This document shows, piece by piece, positions 1 through 7,101 of a DNA stretch of 56,589 nt (position 1 is its first letter; every line of letters begins with the position of its first letter). The stretch comes from Bacteroidota bacterium. Its GTDB lineage: Bacteria > Bacteroidota > Bacteroidia > Chitinophagales > Chitinophagaceae. The stretch lies in the NCBI GenBank assembly GCA_030706685.1, contig JAUZOA010000027.1, positions 1-56,589 of the forward strand. The letters are read 5' to 3'. A program made the position numbers and the translations under genes. Under the pieces are notes generated by a model that was not told the DNA's origin, ran no database searches, and saw nothing but the letters and a program-made list of their open reading frames with translations.

Positions 1-2
1 AA

Positions 3-167
3 AGTAAACTGCACTATTATCTGCTGAATGGCCCTTCCTTCCTGATTGGATTTGATAATGGCGGACCTGAGGGAACCGGGAATCATATACATGCTATCTG
101 GCGGGAAAAAGGGAATGAATATGGAGAAGATGTTTTGAAGAAACACTATTTATCGGAAAAACATTAA
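3..167 (+). CDS. DUF3500-family protein, C-terminal end (partial)
   Basis: Only the last 54 codons are inside the window; the 5' part lies upstream. The visible tail contains HYYLLNGPSFLIGFDN, then NHIHAIWR, and ends in a GEDVLKKHY-like segment. This matches the closing segment of DUF3500 proteins, where an 'F-L-I-x-x-D-N ... N-H-I-H-x-x-W-R ... H-Y' pattern is typical. The family is secreted or periplasmic and its biochemical function is not established. The reading frame is clean to the TAA at 165-167. The assignment rests on a short segment, so the family is likely but not certain. Confidence 0.6.
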   Translation, partial: SKLHYYLLNGPSFLIGFDNGGPEGTGNHIHAIWREKGNEYGEDVLKKHYLSEKH

Positions 168-283
168 AACTTTTACAAAAAAGGTTACGGCCAAAATTCG
201 TCGTAGCCATAACGATCACTTTACTGGCAGAGTTCTTCATTATTAATCTCCGGGTTTTTGTATCTTTATTAAAAGTAAAGCAC

Positions 284-487
284 ATGACTGCCAGTGCAAA
301 AGAACTGAATACTTATATCAACCAGTTAACGGCCTCAGAAAAAAAACAATTAGCTATGGAATTAAAGAAGCAATTGCTTTTGGCCGAGGCGCAAAGGCTT
401 TCTTCTTTTAAGCCCCGTAAGCCTATTCCTATCCAGGAAATAGTGAAAGAGATACGTATTGTCAGAAAAAAGAGGAATGCTGCCTAA
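284..487 (+). CDS. Antitoxin-like small protein of a PIN toxin-antitoxin pair
   Basis: A 67-residue, Lys/Arg-rich, mostly helical protein. The N-terminal half (about residues 5-35) looks like an amphipathic helix pair with ASEKKQLAMELKKQLLL; the C-terminal tail is strongly basic. It directly precedes and overlaps by 11 bp the PIN-domain toxin gene, the classic arrangement of a type II toxin-antitoxin operon, where the first product neutralises the toxin and often autoregulates the promoter. No recognised DNA-binding fold (RHH, AbrB, HTH) is obvious. The role is inferred from size, charge and position; the sequence alone does not name a family. A TATCTTTA box (one mismatch to the Bacteroidota TAnnTTTG -7 element) lies just upstream. 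Confidence 0.6.
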   Translation: MTASAKELNTYINQLTASEKKQLAMELKKQLLLAEAQRLSSFKPRKPIPIQEIVKEIRIVRKKRNAA

Positions 488-882
488 GATCGTTATTGAT
501 ACAAATATCTGGGTCAGCTATTTCATTAATGCCCGTGCGGATTACCTGGTAAGTTGGATAATTGACCATCCTGTTGAAATTTATACTTCAGATGAACTGG
601 TTGACGAGATCGAAGAAGTATTACTTCGCCCTGAATTCAAAAAGCAATTCCCTTTTCCTGTAAAAGATTTTATACACCTGCATAAGCAACTGTGCACAAT
701 TGTGAAAATAACACGGCAATATAATCTTGCCCCTGACCCTGATGATAATTTCCTGTTCGACCTGTGCAAAAAAAATAAATGCTGACTATCTCGTCACATC
801 TGATAAAAAGCTTTTGAATCATAAGGCTGATTTTTCCCTTGATATTATTACTTTTAATGAATTACGAAACAAATTCTCATGA
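477..882 (+). pseudogene. PIN-domain toxin, frameshifted in an A8 run
   Basis: From the ATG at 477 the frame encodes a PIN-domain ribonuclease: it opens MLPKIVIDTNIWVSYF, carrying the first catalytic Asp (IDTN), has a DELVDEIEEVL acidic helix, and continues to APDPDDNFLFDLCKK. There the frame meets eight consecutive A (768-775) and stops at 783-785. Skipping one A restores NADYLVTSDKKLL, exactly the expected PIN C-terminal strand with its last Asp, and runs on to a TGA at 880-882. So the gene is either inactivated by one extra A, read by +1 slippage, or carries a sequencing error. As written the product lacks the last acidic residue of the active site. The normal family length is about 135 residues, which the restored frame gives. 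Confidence 0.8.
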
Positions 883-911
883 TTCACTAAATTGCCTCCA
901 ACTCATAAACC

Positions 912-1736
912 ATGGCGGTATTCATCACATCCCTCAACTCCGGCAGCAATGGCAATTGCTATTATATTGGCAATGAAAATGAAGCTATCCTTATTGATGC
1001 CGGTATCAGTTGCCGCGAAACGGAAAAAAGGATGAAGCGCCTGGGTTTAAGTGTGCAAAAACTAAAAGCCATTTTCATTTCGCATGAACACGGCGATCAT
1101 ATCAGCGGCGTGCCGGTATTGTCCAAAAAATACCAACTGCCTGTTTATATTACCGCCGCCACGCAAAGATTTGGAAGATTACACCTGGAAAAACAATTAG
1201 TCAAAAGATTCAAGGCCGATAAGCCGGTGATAATTGGCGGGCTTCATATCACCGCTTTTCAAAAAGAACATGACGCGAGTGATCCGCATAGCTTTATTGT
1301 CGCTGCCGGGTCCGCCAGGGTCGGGATATTTACCGATATTGGTATTGCCTGCAAACAGGTCATCCACTATTTCAAACAATGTCATGCTGCCTTTCTCGAA
1401 GCGAACTATGATGAAGAGATGTTGATGAGCGGAAGCTATCCCTATCACCTGAAGAAACGCATCTCCGACGGTAAAGGTCATTTGTCGAATATTCAGGCAT
1501 TAGAACTTTTTAAAAAGCACCGGCCTCCCTTCATGAGCCACCTGGTCTTATCCCATCTCTCGAAGAACAATAATAAACCCGAGCTGGTCCATGAACTATT
1601 TCAGCGGCATGCCGGGAATACAACTATTATTATCGCCTCCCGTAACAAGGAGACTGAAATTTTCTCTATAGATTATGACGACAAATCCCCGAAGAAAATA
1701 AAGCGGGAAAAACCCAAGCAGCTTTCCCTGTTTTAA
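912..1736 (+). CDS. MBL-fold metallohydrolase, WalJ/YycJ-like
   Basis: 274 residues. The N-terminus (FITSLNSGSNGNCYYIG) and the metal-binding motif HEHGDH near residue 58 are typical of the YycJ/WalJ branch of metallo-beta-lactamase-fold proteins. A later FTDIG segment and a GHLSN/LSHLSKNNN region supply the other expected His/Asp ligands. Family members are di-metal hydrolases; WalJ has been tied to DNA repair or cell-wall regulation in Firmicutes, while the role in Bacteroidota is not settled. The protein is cytoplasmic, with no signal peptide, and has a basic C-terminal tail. The downstream glutamine amidotransferase gene begins 20 bp after it, so the two may be cotranscribed. Confidence 0.85.
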   Translation: MAVFITSLNSGSNGNCYYIGNENEAILIDAGISCRETEKRMKRLGLSVQKLKAIFISHEHGDHISGVPVLSKKYQLPVYITAATQRFGRLHLEKQLVKRFKADKPVIIGGLHITAFQKEHDASDPHSFIVAAGSARVGIFTDIGIACKQVIHYFKQCHAAFLEANYDEEMLMSGSYPYHLKKRISDGKGHLSNIQALELFKKHRPPFMSHLVLSHLSKNNNKPELVHELFQRHAGNTTIIIASRNKETEIFSIDYDDKSPKKIKREKPKQLSLF

Positions 1737-1756
1737 CAAGGCCGCTAATCATAAAA

Positions 1757-2443
1757 ATGAAAATACATATTCTTCAGCACGTTGTCTTTGAACCCCCCGG
1801 GTTGATAACAGGATGGGCAAAACTCCATAACTACAGCCTTACTCATACCTTTTTATTCGATGAAAATATCTACTGGCCTGCAGTCAGCCAGTTTGATGTG
1901 TTGATAATATTAGGCGGGCCAATGGGAGTAGATGAAGAAGATTGCTTTCCCTGGCTCAAATCCGAAAAAAAATTTATTCAGCAAGCCATAGCCGCTGATA
2001 AAATAATCTTAGGTCTTTGTCTTGGCGCCCAGCTTTTGGCAGAAGCATTAGGCGCTAAAGTATATCCTAACCGCGAGAAAGAAATAGGTTTTTTCCCTGT
2101 GACAAAGACAAGCGTTGGAAAAACAGATAAACTTTTTTCGCATATTCCCGAAAACTGGGAAGTTTTTCATTGGCATGGTGATACATTTGATTTGCCGGAA
2201 GGAGCTTCTCTCTTATTTACATCAGCGGCCTGCACGCATCAGTCATTCCGAAAAGGAAAATGTATTGGAATTCAATTTCACCCCGAAGTGGATACCGGTT
2301 TAATGAAATCCATGATAGAAAATGAAAGACATGAATTGGTAAAAGCCGCTTATGTACAAACCGAAGAAGAGATCATGAAAAATGATATAACCAAGAAGAA
2401 CAAAGCTTACTTCTATGATTTCCTGGCGAAGTTGGTACAATAG
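1757..2443 (+). CDS. Class I glutamine amidotransferase (GMP-synthase-like domain)
   Basis: 228 residues, a stand-alone GATase-1 domain. The nucleophile elbow GLCLGAQLLAEALG (catalytic Cys near residue 94) and the HPEVD segment (catalytic His, Glu) are both present; a GGPMGVDEE loop lies upstream as expected. Such proteins hydrolyse glutamine and pass ammonia to a synthase partner or, in free-standing forms, act on gamma-glutamyl compounds. No synthase gene adjoins, so the substrate is unknown. The start ATG at 1757 is 20 bp after the stop of the MBL gene. Cytoplasmic; no sign of truncation. Confidence 0.88.
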   Translation: MKIHILQHVVFEPPGLITGWAKLHNYSLTHTFLFDENIYWPAVSQFDVLIILGGPMGVDEEDCFPWLKSEKKFIQQAIAADKIILGLCLGAQLLAEALGAKVYPNREKEIGFFPVTKTSVGKTDKLFSHIPENWEVFHWHGDTFDLPEGASLLFTSAACTHQSFRKGKCIGIQFHPEVDTGLMKSMIENERHELVKAAYVQTEEEIMKNDITKKNKAYFYDFLAKLVQ

Positions 2444-2457
2444 ATCGTCTGACCTGC

Positions 2458-2595
2458 CTATTTCGAAATTTCATAGTCCCGCTTCTCAAAATCTTTTAGA
2501 TTGGTCACTTGACGATTTATGGACCACGAAAAATACTTGTGTAGCACGTAATTCTCCTCAACATCCATCCGGGTAAAAGCGATTTTAGCTGCCAT
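2458..2595 (-). CDS. Possible 45-residue protein or gene remnant
   Basis: A short open frame on the minus strand, convergent with the amidotransferase gene and ending 15 bp from its stop. It opens MAAKIAFTRMDVEENYVLHK and is followed by a Trp/Arg/Lys-rich segment ending in EKRDYEISK. Composition is protein-like, but 45 codons is short and no family is recognised. It could be a real small protein, a remnant of a longer gene, or chance. Confidence 0.3.
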   Translation of the reverse strand: MAAKIAFTRMDVEENYVLHKYFSWSINRQVTNLKDFEKRDYEISK

Positions 2596-2662
2596 TCATC
2601 ACAAAACCAGCCAGTCAACAGTAAATCTCAGGATTCTTTTTTTATCTTTAGATCATAGCTCA

Positions 2663-3043
2663 ATGAAGACCCGGGCGCTCATATTATTTTTTCCTTTTGC
2701 CATTTTCCTGGCAGAAATCGCCACCTTTCATCTGGAAGTAAGTGATACTTGTAAAAAAACGGAAAATACTTCCTGCGCAAAAATGTCCTGCATGAAGATG
2801 AAAATGCCAATGAAATGTTCCGGCAAAAAGGACAATAGCCAAAAAGCTCCGGGTAAGTGTAATAATAATCCCGATTGTACCATCTGTCCCGTCTGCAGTG
2901 TATTTACCTTTCAGCCACAATATGAGTGGTCGGTTAAATATTTGCCGCTCAGGAAAAATTATCCGCTGGTTAATACCGGCCATACCTCATCTTATATTCC
3001 TGCAGTCTGGAAGCCACCCAACAGTTCCCCTCTTTATTCATAG
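2663..3043 (+). CDS. Small cysteine-rich exported protein
   Basis: 126 residues. Residues 1-20 form a plausible signal or anchor segment (MKTRALILFFPFAIFLAEIA). The mature part has about eight Cys and many Met and Lys: SCAKMSCMKMKMPMKCSGKK, then CNNNPDCTICPVCSVF. Clusters of Cys and Met on an exported protein suggest metal (for example copper) binding or disulfides, but no family is recognised and this is inference. The next gene, 32 bp downstream, is another tiny exported Cys/Lys-rich protein, so the pair probably forms one transcript ending at the terminator near 3280. Confidence 0.6.
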   Translation: MKTRALILFFPFAIFLAEIATFHLEVSDTCKKTENTSCAKMSCMKMKMPMKCSGKKDNSQKAPGKCNNNPDCTICPVCSVFTFQPQYEWSVKYLPLRKNYPLVNTGHTSSYIPAVWKPPNSSPLYS

Positions 3044-3075
3044 TCAACTTAATTTATTCATTATTAAATAGCGTT

Positions 3076-3246
3076 ATGAAAAAAATACTAATGCTGGCAT
3101 TGGTCTGTTCATTAGCAACAGGCGCCTTTGCCAACGATCATAAGCCTAAAAAGCAAAAACATAGCAAACAATGCACACAACAAACGTGTACACCCGATTG
3201 TAAGAAAAAGGGTTGCTGCACAAAAACAAGTTGTGACAAGGCATAA
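3076..3246 (+). CDS. 56-residue exported Cys/Lys-rich peptide
   Basis: It starts at the ATG at 3076 and ends at the TAA at 3244-3246. A clear signal peptide (MKKILMLALVCSLATGAFA, cleavage after AFA) precedes a short mature part rich in Lys, Gln and Cys, including QCTQQTCTPDCKKKGCCTKT with six Cys, plus one more Cys before the C-terminus. The protein is too small for a catalytic fold; metal chelation or a disulfide-stabilised peptide is plausible. It follows another Cys-rich exported protein gene by 32 bp and is followed by a strong intrinsic terminator, which supports it being genuinely expressed. Confidence 0.65.
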   Translation: MKKILMLALVCSLATGAFANDHKPKKQKHSKQCTQQTCTPDCKKKGCCTKTSCDKA

Positions 3247-3268
3247 ATAAATGTTGATCATTTATTTG

Positions 3269-3296
3269 AAACCCCGGCATCCCGCCGGGGTTTTTA
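3269..3296 (+). terminator. Intrinsic terminator after the Cys-rich gene pair
   Basis: AACCCCGGC (3270-3278) pairs with GCCGGGGTT (3284-3292) across a five-base loop, followed by a T run. It lies 23 bp after the stop of the 56-residue peptide gene. Confidence 0.85.
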
Positions 3297-3297
3297 G

Positions 3298-3558
3298 TTG
3301 CACTTACCTGCTATTCGCTCCTGTTTTATACGCTTTACGCCGAACTGCCATGATGGAACCCGTACAGTAACCGGCAGTGAAAAGATACCTGCTGTCAATG
3401 GTGAAATGATTGACTGTTTTAAACTCTATATTGATTATGGCAAGGATCTTAGCAACAGTACCTGGTAGCTAAGTAAAAAAACACACGAGGTGCTGAAGAT
3501 AGAAGAACATTATAATGGCATCACCCGTTACAAAATAAAATTATCAGTGCCGGAATAG
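3298..3558 (+). pseudogene. Gene remnant, no start and an internal TAG
   Basis: This frame reads as protein-like sequence without a usable start: TVTGSEKIPAVNGEMIDCFK, then LYIDYGKDLSNSTW, a TAG at 3466-3468, then LSKKTHEVLKIEEHYNGITR and RYKIKLSVPE up to the TAG at 3556-3558. The coding-like composition on both sides of the internal stop (TGG to TAG would be one base change after the Trp codon) suggests a decayed C-terminal fragment. The family is not recognised. Confidence 0.4.
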
Positions 3559-3599
3559 AAATATTCAATTTTATAACGTCCGGTAATGTTGATTAGCCT

Positions 3600-4316
3600 T
3601 TAAAGATTGATACTGACATTTACAAGGTAATTGCCCTCTTCATTGAACTCTATTTCTACCTGTTCTGAGCCGATGGTGACCTTCATACGAGCCGGGAAGA
3701 GGACATCATGAAGAATAGTTTCTGTTTTTTTGGCGTGATCACTATTCGCCTCTGTTCTTCCATAACTTCCCCTTGTCAACTGAATATCGTCGACGGTCAT
3801 CTTTTGCATTTGTCCCTGCATCGTGGCAGCCCCGCCGGAAGTATTGGTGACATAAAAAGTTACCTGTTTATACCCATCCGTTTTTTTGAGTTGCACCTCC
3901 ACCTCCGTCACATTCCTGCTGGTATAATGAACAATATAAGGATGTTCATACCTGCCTATATACCCGTCTTTTTTCCAGTAGCCATCAATCATACTGTCGG
4001 AAGCATTTGTTCTTTTATAATTCAAAACTCCTTTCCCTTCTTTCAGGCCTTTTACAAACTTTCCTGTATAACTATTCCCGTTGCTCCAGGTATAAGTTCC
4101 CTGTCCGTCCGGCAAGCCTGCTTTAAATTCACCTTCATAAGTATCAGTACCCACTGCTTTACCTTTTCCATCGGCTTTTCCATTTTTACAATCACCTGTA
4201 TAAATTCCCTTCAGGGGTTCTTTGGCAACCATACATTCCTGGGGCAATGCCCTGGAAGAAACAAAACTTATGCATGCAATAACAAGAACTGGCCTCAGGA
4301 AGATGGAATAAGTCAT
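3600..4316 (-). CDS. Exported MORN-repeat protein
   Basis: 238 residues. An N-terminal hydrophobic stretch (about residues 5-24) acts as signal peptide. Residues about 32-115 carry four MORN-type repeats of the form Y-x-G-x-x-x-x-G-x-x-x-G-x-G, for example YEGEFKAGLPDGQGTYTW and YTGKFVKGLKEGKGVLNY. MORN repeats form a beta-hairpin ladder used for protein or lipid contacts. The C-terminal half, about 120 residues, has no recognised domain and looks beta-rich. Convergent with the upstream small-gene region and divergent from the sulfatase gene. Function cannot be stated beyond a structural or binding role in the envelope. Confidence 0.8.
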   Translation of the reverse strand: MTYSIFLRPVLVIACISFVSSRALPQECMVAKEPLKGIYTGDCKNGKADGKGKAVGTDTYEGEFKAGLPDGQGTYTWSNGNSYTGKFVKGLKEGKGVLNYKRTNASDSMIDGYWKKDGYIGRYEHPYIVHYTSRNVTEVEVQLKKTDGYKQVTFYVTNTSGGAATMQGQMQKMTVDDIQLTRGSYGRTEANSDHAKKTETILHDVLFPARMKVTIGSEQVEIEFNEEGNYLVNVSINL

Positions 4317-4443
4317 GGAGATGATTTATCTCTCAAAACTAACAAAAACAGTGGTAAGCCGGGTTAACGATGCGTTTTGCTTCCATTGGTCTTTCCTGGT
4401 TTCTCACGAAATCATGTTACCTTGTCCAAAAGAACCATTCGTT

Positions 4444-5751
4444 ATGCTTATCAAAAAAATGTTAGTTATTGTTCTTACCTGCCAGGCAAATTTCCTTTTT
4501 GCCCAGGCAAGACCGAATATCATTTATATCATGGCGGATGATCTTGGCTATGCAGATCTTAGCTGCTATGGCCGCAAAGATTACCAGACACCTAATCTGG
4601 ATAAACTCGCTGCGCAGGGAATAAAGTTTGCCAATGCTTATGCAGGAGCGCCCGTATGTACACCTACCCGCGCATCATTCATGACAGGCCGCTACCCCGC
4701 ACGTATACCGGTTGGCCTTCGTGAGCCGTTGGACTGGTCAACACGGGATAGCTCAGTAGGATTGACTCCTGATTACACTTCCTTGCCAACGCTATTGAAG
4801 AAAGCAGGCTATCAAACTTACCTGGTGGGCAAGTGGCATTTAGGATTTTCCCTTCAATACAGCCCCTTGAAAAACGGGTTTGATGAATTCTTCGGTTATC
4901 ATGGCGGCGGTATTGATTATATTTCTCACACCAATCCCAATGGCAAGAACGACCTGTTTGAAAACGATGAACCTATTATAAAAGAGGGTTACATGACCGA
5001 CCTATTAAGAGATAAAGCCATTGAGATCATCCGGCGTTCTCATGATAAACCATTTTTTCTCAGCCTGATGTTCAATGCACCACACTGGCCCTGGCAGGCC
5101 CCGGGCGATAAAGTCTATCCACCAGGGAATGATAACTGGAAAGCCGGTGGCTCAGCTACCACGTATGCCGCGATAGTCAAGAGTATGGATGATGCAGTTG
5201 GAAAAATCATGAAAGTGCTGGACGAAGAAAAACTATCCGCCAATACAGTAGTGATCTTTACCAGCGATAATGGCGGTGAAAGATTTTCTTATATGGGAGA
5301 ACTAACCGGGAATAAAATGGCTTTATGGGAAGGTGGTATTAAGGAACCGGCTTTTATACGATGGCCGGGAAAAATTCCTGCCCATACCGCTACTGACCAG
5401 GCGGCCATCACAATGGACTGGACGGCTACCATACTCTCGCTCGCAAAAGCGAAAGCAGATCCGGCGTTTCCATTGGATGGAGTTGACCTGATGCCGGTTT
5501 GCCTGGGTAAAAAGAAATCTTTTTCAAGAACCTTTTATTGGAGAGTATTTCAACGCAGCAGGCAAAAAGCCATCCGCGAAGGCAACTGGAAGTATTTAAA
5601 AGATGAAAAAGGAGAATATTTATTTGATGTTTCCAATGACCCGGGCGAAAAAAAAGACCTGAAAGAAAAACAAAAACAGGTCTTTGAAAGACTAAAACAA
5701 AAATATAGTGAATGGGAGAAAACGGTTTTGGAGCCGGTAGCTTTGAAATAA
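4444..5751 (+). CDS. Sulfatase, type I (formylglycine), exported
   Basis: 435 residues from the ATG at 4444, chosen because it yields a good signal peptide (MLIKKMLVIVLTCQANFLFA-Q); an upstream in-frame start at 4315 would put about 43 non-signal residues first. After cleavage comes PNIIYIMADDLGYADL with the two metal-binding Asp, then CTPTRASFMTGRYPARI, the sulfatase signature in which Cys72 is converted to formylglycine. TSDNGG near the middle supplies further metal ligands. The enzyme hydrolyses sulfate esters in the periplasm, usually from polysaccharides or sulfated sugars. No SusCD or glycosidase genes are adjacent, so the substrate is open. Maturation would need an anaerobic or aerobic formylglycine-generating enzyme encoded elsewhere. 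Confidence 0.92.
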   Translation: MLIKKMLVIVLTCQANFLFAQARPNIIYIMADDLGYADLSCYGRKDYQTPNLDKLAAQGIKFANAYAGAPVCTPTRASFMTGRYPARIPVGLREPLDWSTRDSSVGLTPDYTSLPTLLKKAGYQTYLVGKWHLGFSLQYSPLKNGFDEFFGYHGGGIDYISHTNPNGKNDLFENDEPIIKEGYMTDLLRDKAIEIIRRSHDKPFFLSLMFNAPHWPWQAPGDKVYPPGNDNWKAGGSATTYAAIVKSMDDAVGKIMKVLDEEKLSANTVVIFTSDNGGERFSYMGELTGNKMALWEGGIKEPAFIRWPGKIPAHTATDQAAITMDWTATILSLAKAKADPAFPLDGVDLMPVCLGKKKSFSRTFYWRVFQRSRQKAIREGNWKYLKDEKGEYLFDVSNDPGEKKDLKEKQKQVFERLKQKYSEWEKTVLEPVALK

Positions 5752-5810
5752 TAAGGCCCTGATTTCGCGGAACCAGAGCCAGGCCGCCTGGCAAAACTGT
5801 TTCAGAATAT

Positions 5811-6899
5811 CTAATCGGGAAATAATGATTTATCAATATTCGGTATGATCCGTAAAGCGTTTTTATAATAAATCTTTTTCAGGATAACGTCCGGAAGCCC
5901 CATGCCATACATAGTCCAAAAAGCATGATATTTTTTATGATAGGGAAAATATTCGTCCTCTGTTTCCAGGACGCGGAAATAGGTAGTGTATTCGTCCGGC
6001 ACCCAGCTATCTTTTCCAAACATGATCCTGTCCTGGTATTTGGTAAAGAATTGTTTCGCCATCCTTGGTTGTCTTCCGATCTCGGCAATCACAGCGCCGA
6101 ATTCAACAACGACATTGGGCATATCATCGAGCAATTGTCCAAGTTTAGCAAGGTTATTTGCATACCAGCCAAAATGCGCAGCAATAAAAGTCGTATTGGG
6201 ATGCTTTTTGAATAATCGGTGCTGTTCTGCTATCAGTGTATCCCATGGCGCAGGGTCTGTATTGCTTCTCTTACGCTCAGGATGGGTAGCCAGTTCAAGC
6301 CAGCGTTCATTGTTTGCATCCATTGGCTCCCAGAATGGTTTCGGATCGGCTGTATGAATGATCACCGGTATCTTCAGTTCTCCTGCTTTTTCCCATATAG
6401 GATCAAGCCGGGGGTCATCTACCGTCACTCTTTTACCATGAATATCCTTCACGGAAATTCCAAGGCTTTTATAGATCTTTAATCCATTTGCGCCATTCTT
6501 TACATCTTCTTCCAGTTGCTTCGCCGCCTTTTCACCCCAGTCCTTCTCTCCTACTTTCCCGAAATCAACATTGGCAAATACAATAAACCGTTTCGGGTAA
6601 TTTTGCCTGATATTGGCTATTGATTGTTTTAAAATATCCCCGCTCTGCCCGCTCAGGTTTACCATCACTTTCATATTCATCTTATCCATATCTTTTATAA
6701 GGGTGCCAAGATCCATGGTGGGCATACTAAACTGGTGGTTGTGCACATCAATGAAGGGAAATTTTGCTTTTGTTAGTTTATGTTGCGGCACGACGAGCGT
6801 AGAAGGCGGATTATAGGTTTCAAAATCCATTTTTTGCGTTGTCTGTGCATACGCACTGAAACCTGTAATGATAAAAAGAAAGAATAAACATTTTTTCAT
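5811..6899 (-). CDS. Amidohydrolase-2 family metal-dependent hydrolase, exported
   Basis: 362 residues from the ATG at 6897-6899, which gives a signal peptide (MKKCLFFLFIITGFSAYAQ); a start eight codons upstream is possible. The mature protein opens with FIDVHNHQFSMP, the H-x-H metal site on strand 1 of a TIM barrel, and has VIIHTADP and FIAAHFGWYA segments supplying later His ligands and FGKDSW the final Asp. Family members include decarboxylases and lactonases acting on aromatic or dicarboxylic acids; here the export signal points to an envelope role. It faces away from the zinc-protease gene only by orientation of their common strand: both are on the minus strand with a 200-bp gap containing repeats. 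Confidence 0.85.
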   Translation of the reverse strand: MKKCLFFLFIITGFSAYAQTTQKMDFETYNPPSTLVVPQHKLTKAKFPFIDVHNHQFSMPTMDLGTLIKDMDKMNMKVMVNLSGQSGDILKQSIANIRQNYPKRFIVFANVDFGKVGEKDWGEKAAKQLEEDVKNGANGLKIYKSLGISVKDIHGKRVTVDDPRLDPIWEKAGELKIPVIIHTADPKPFWEPMDANNERWLELATHPERKRSNTDPAPWDTLIAEQHRLFKKHPNTTFIAAHFGWYANNLAKLGQLLDDMPNVVVEFGAVIAEIGRQPRMAKQFFTKYQDRIMFGKDSWVPDEYTTYFRVLETEDEYFPYHKKYHAFWTMYGMGLPDVILKKIYYKNALRIIPNIDKSLFPD

Positions 6900-6939
6900 T
6901 TGACAATTCTTATGGGTGTTCAAGTTAACGCAAATTGCG

Positions 6940-7075
6940 GAACGTTCCGGACCGCTGGAAGAAGGGTCAGACCACCTGAAGAATTTTTAACGTTTCCGGC
7001 CGCTTGAAAAAGTGTCTGGCCACTACAACAGGCAGATACTTTGAAAAGGTTCATTCAAGTAGCCAGACCCTTTTC
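6940..7075. repeat. Imperfect tandem repeat plus inverted copy, palindromic cores
   Basis: Two direct units of about 40 bp (6940-6980 and 6989-7027) share the frame AACGTT-CCGG-CCGCT-GAA-AAG-GTC-G-CCAC. A third, shorter copy lies inverted at 7054-7074. Unit 1 contains the perfect 9-bp palindrome GGTCAGACC (6965-6973); the others carry GTCTGGCCAC and its inverse. Cores of this type resemble operators of FadR/LldR-branch GntR regulators. It sits upstream of the amidohydrolase gene (minus strand), so a regulatory role for that gene is possible; a dispersed intergenic repeat is the alternative. Confidence 0.6.
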
Positions 7076-7101
7076 ACATACAATTTGTCATTGGCTTTAT
7101 T

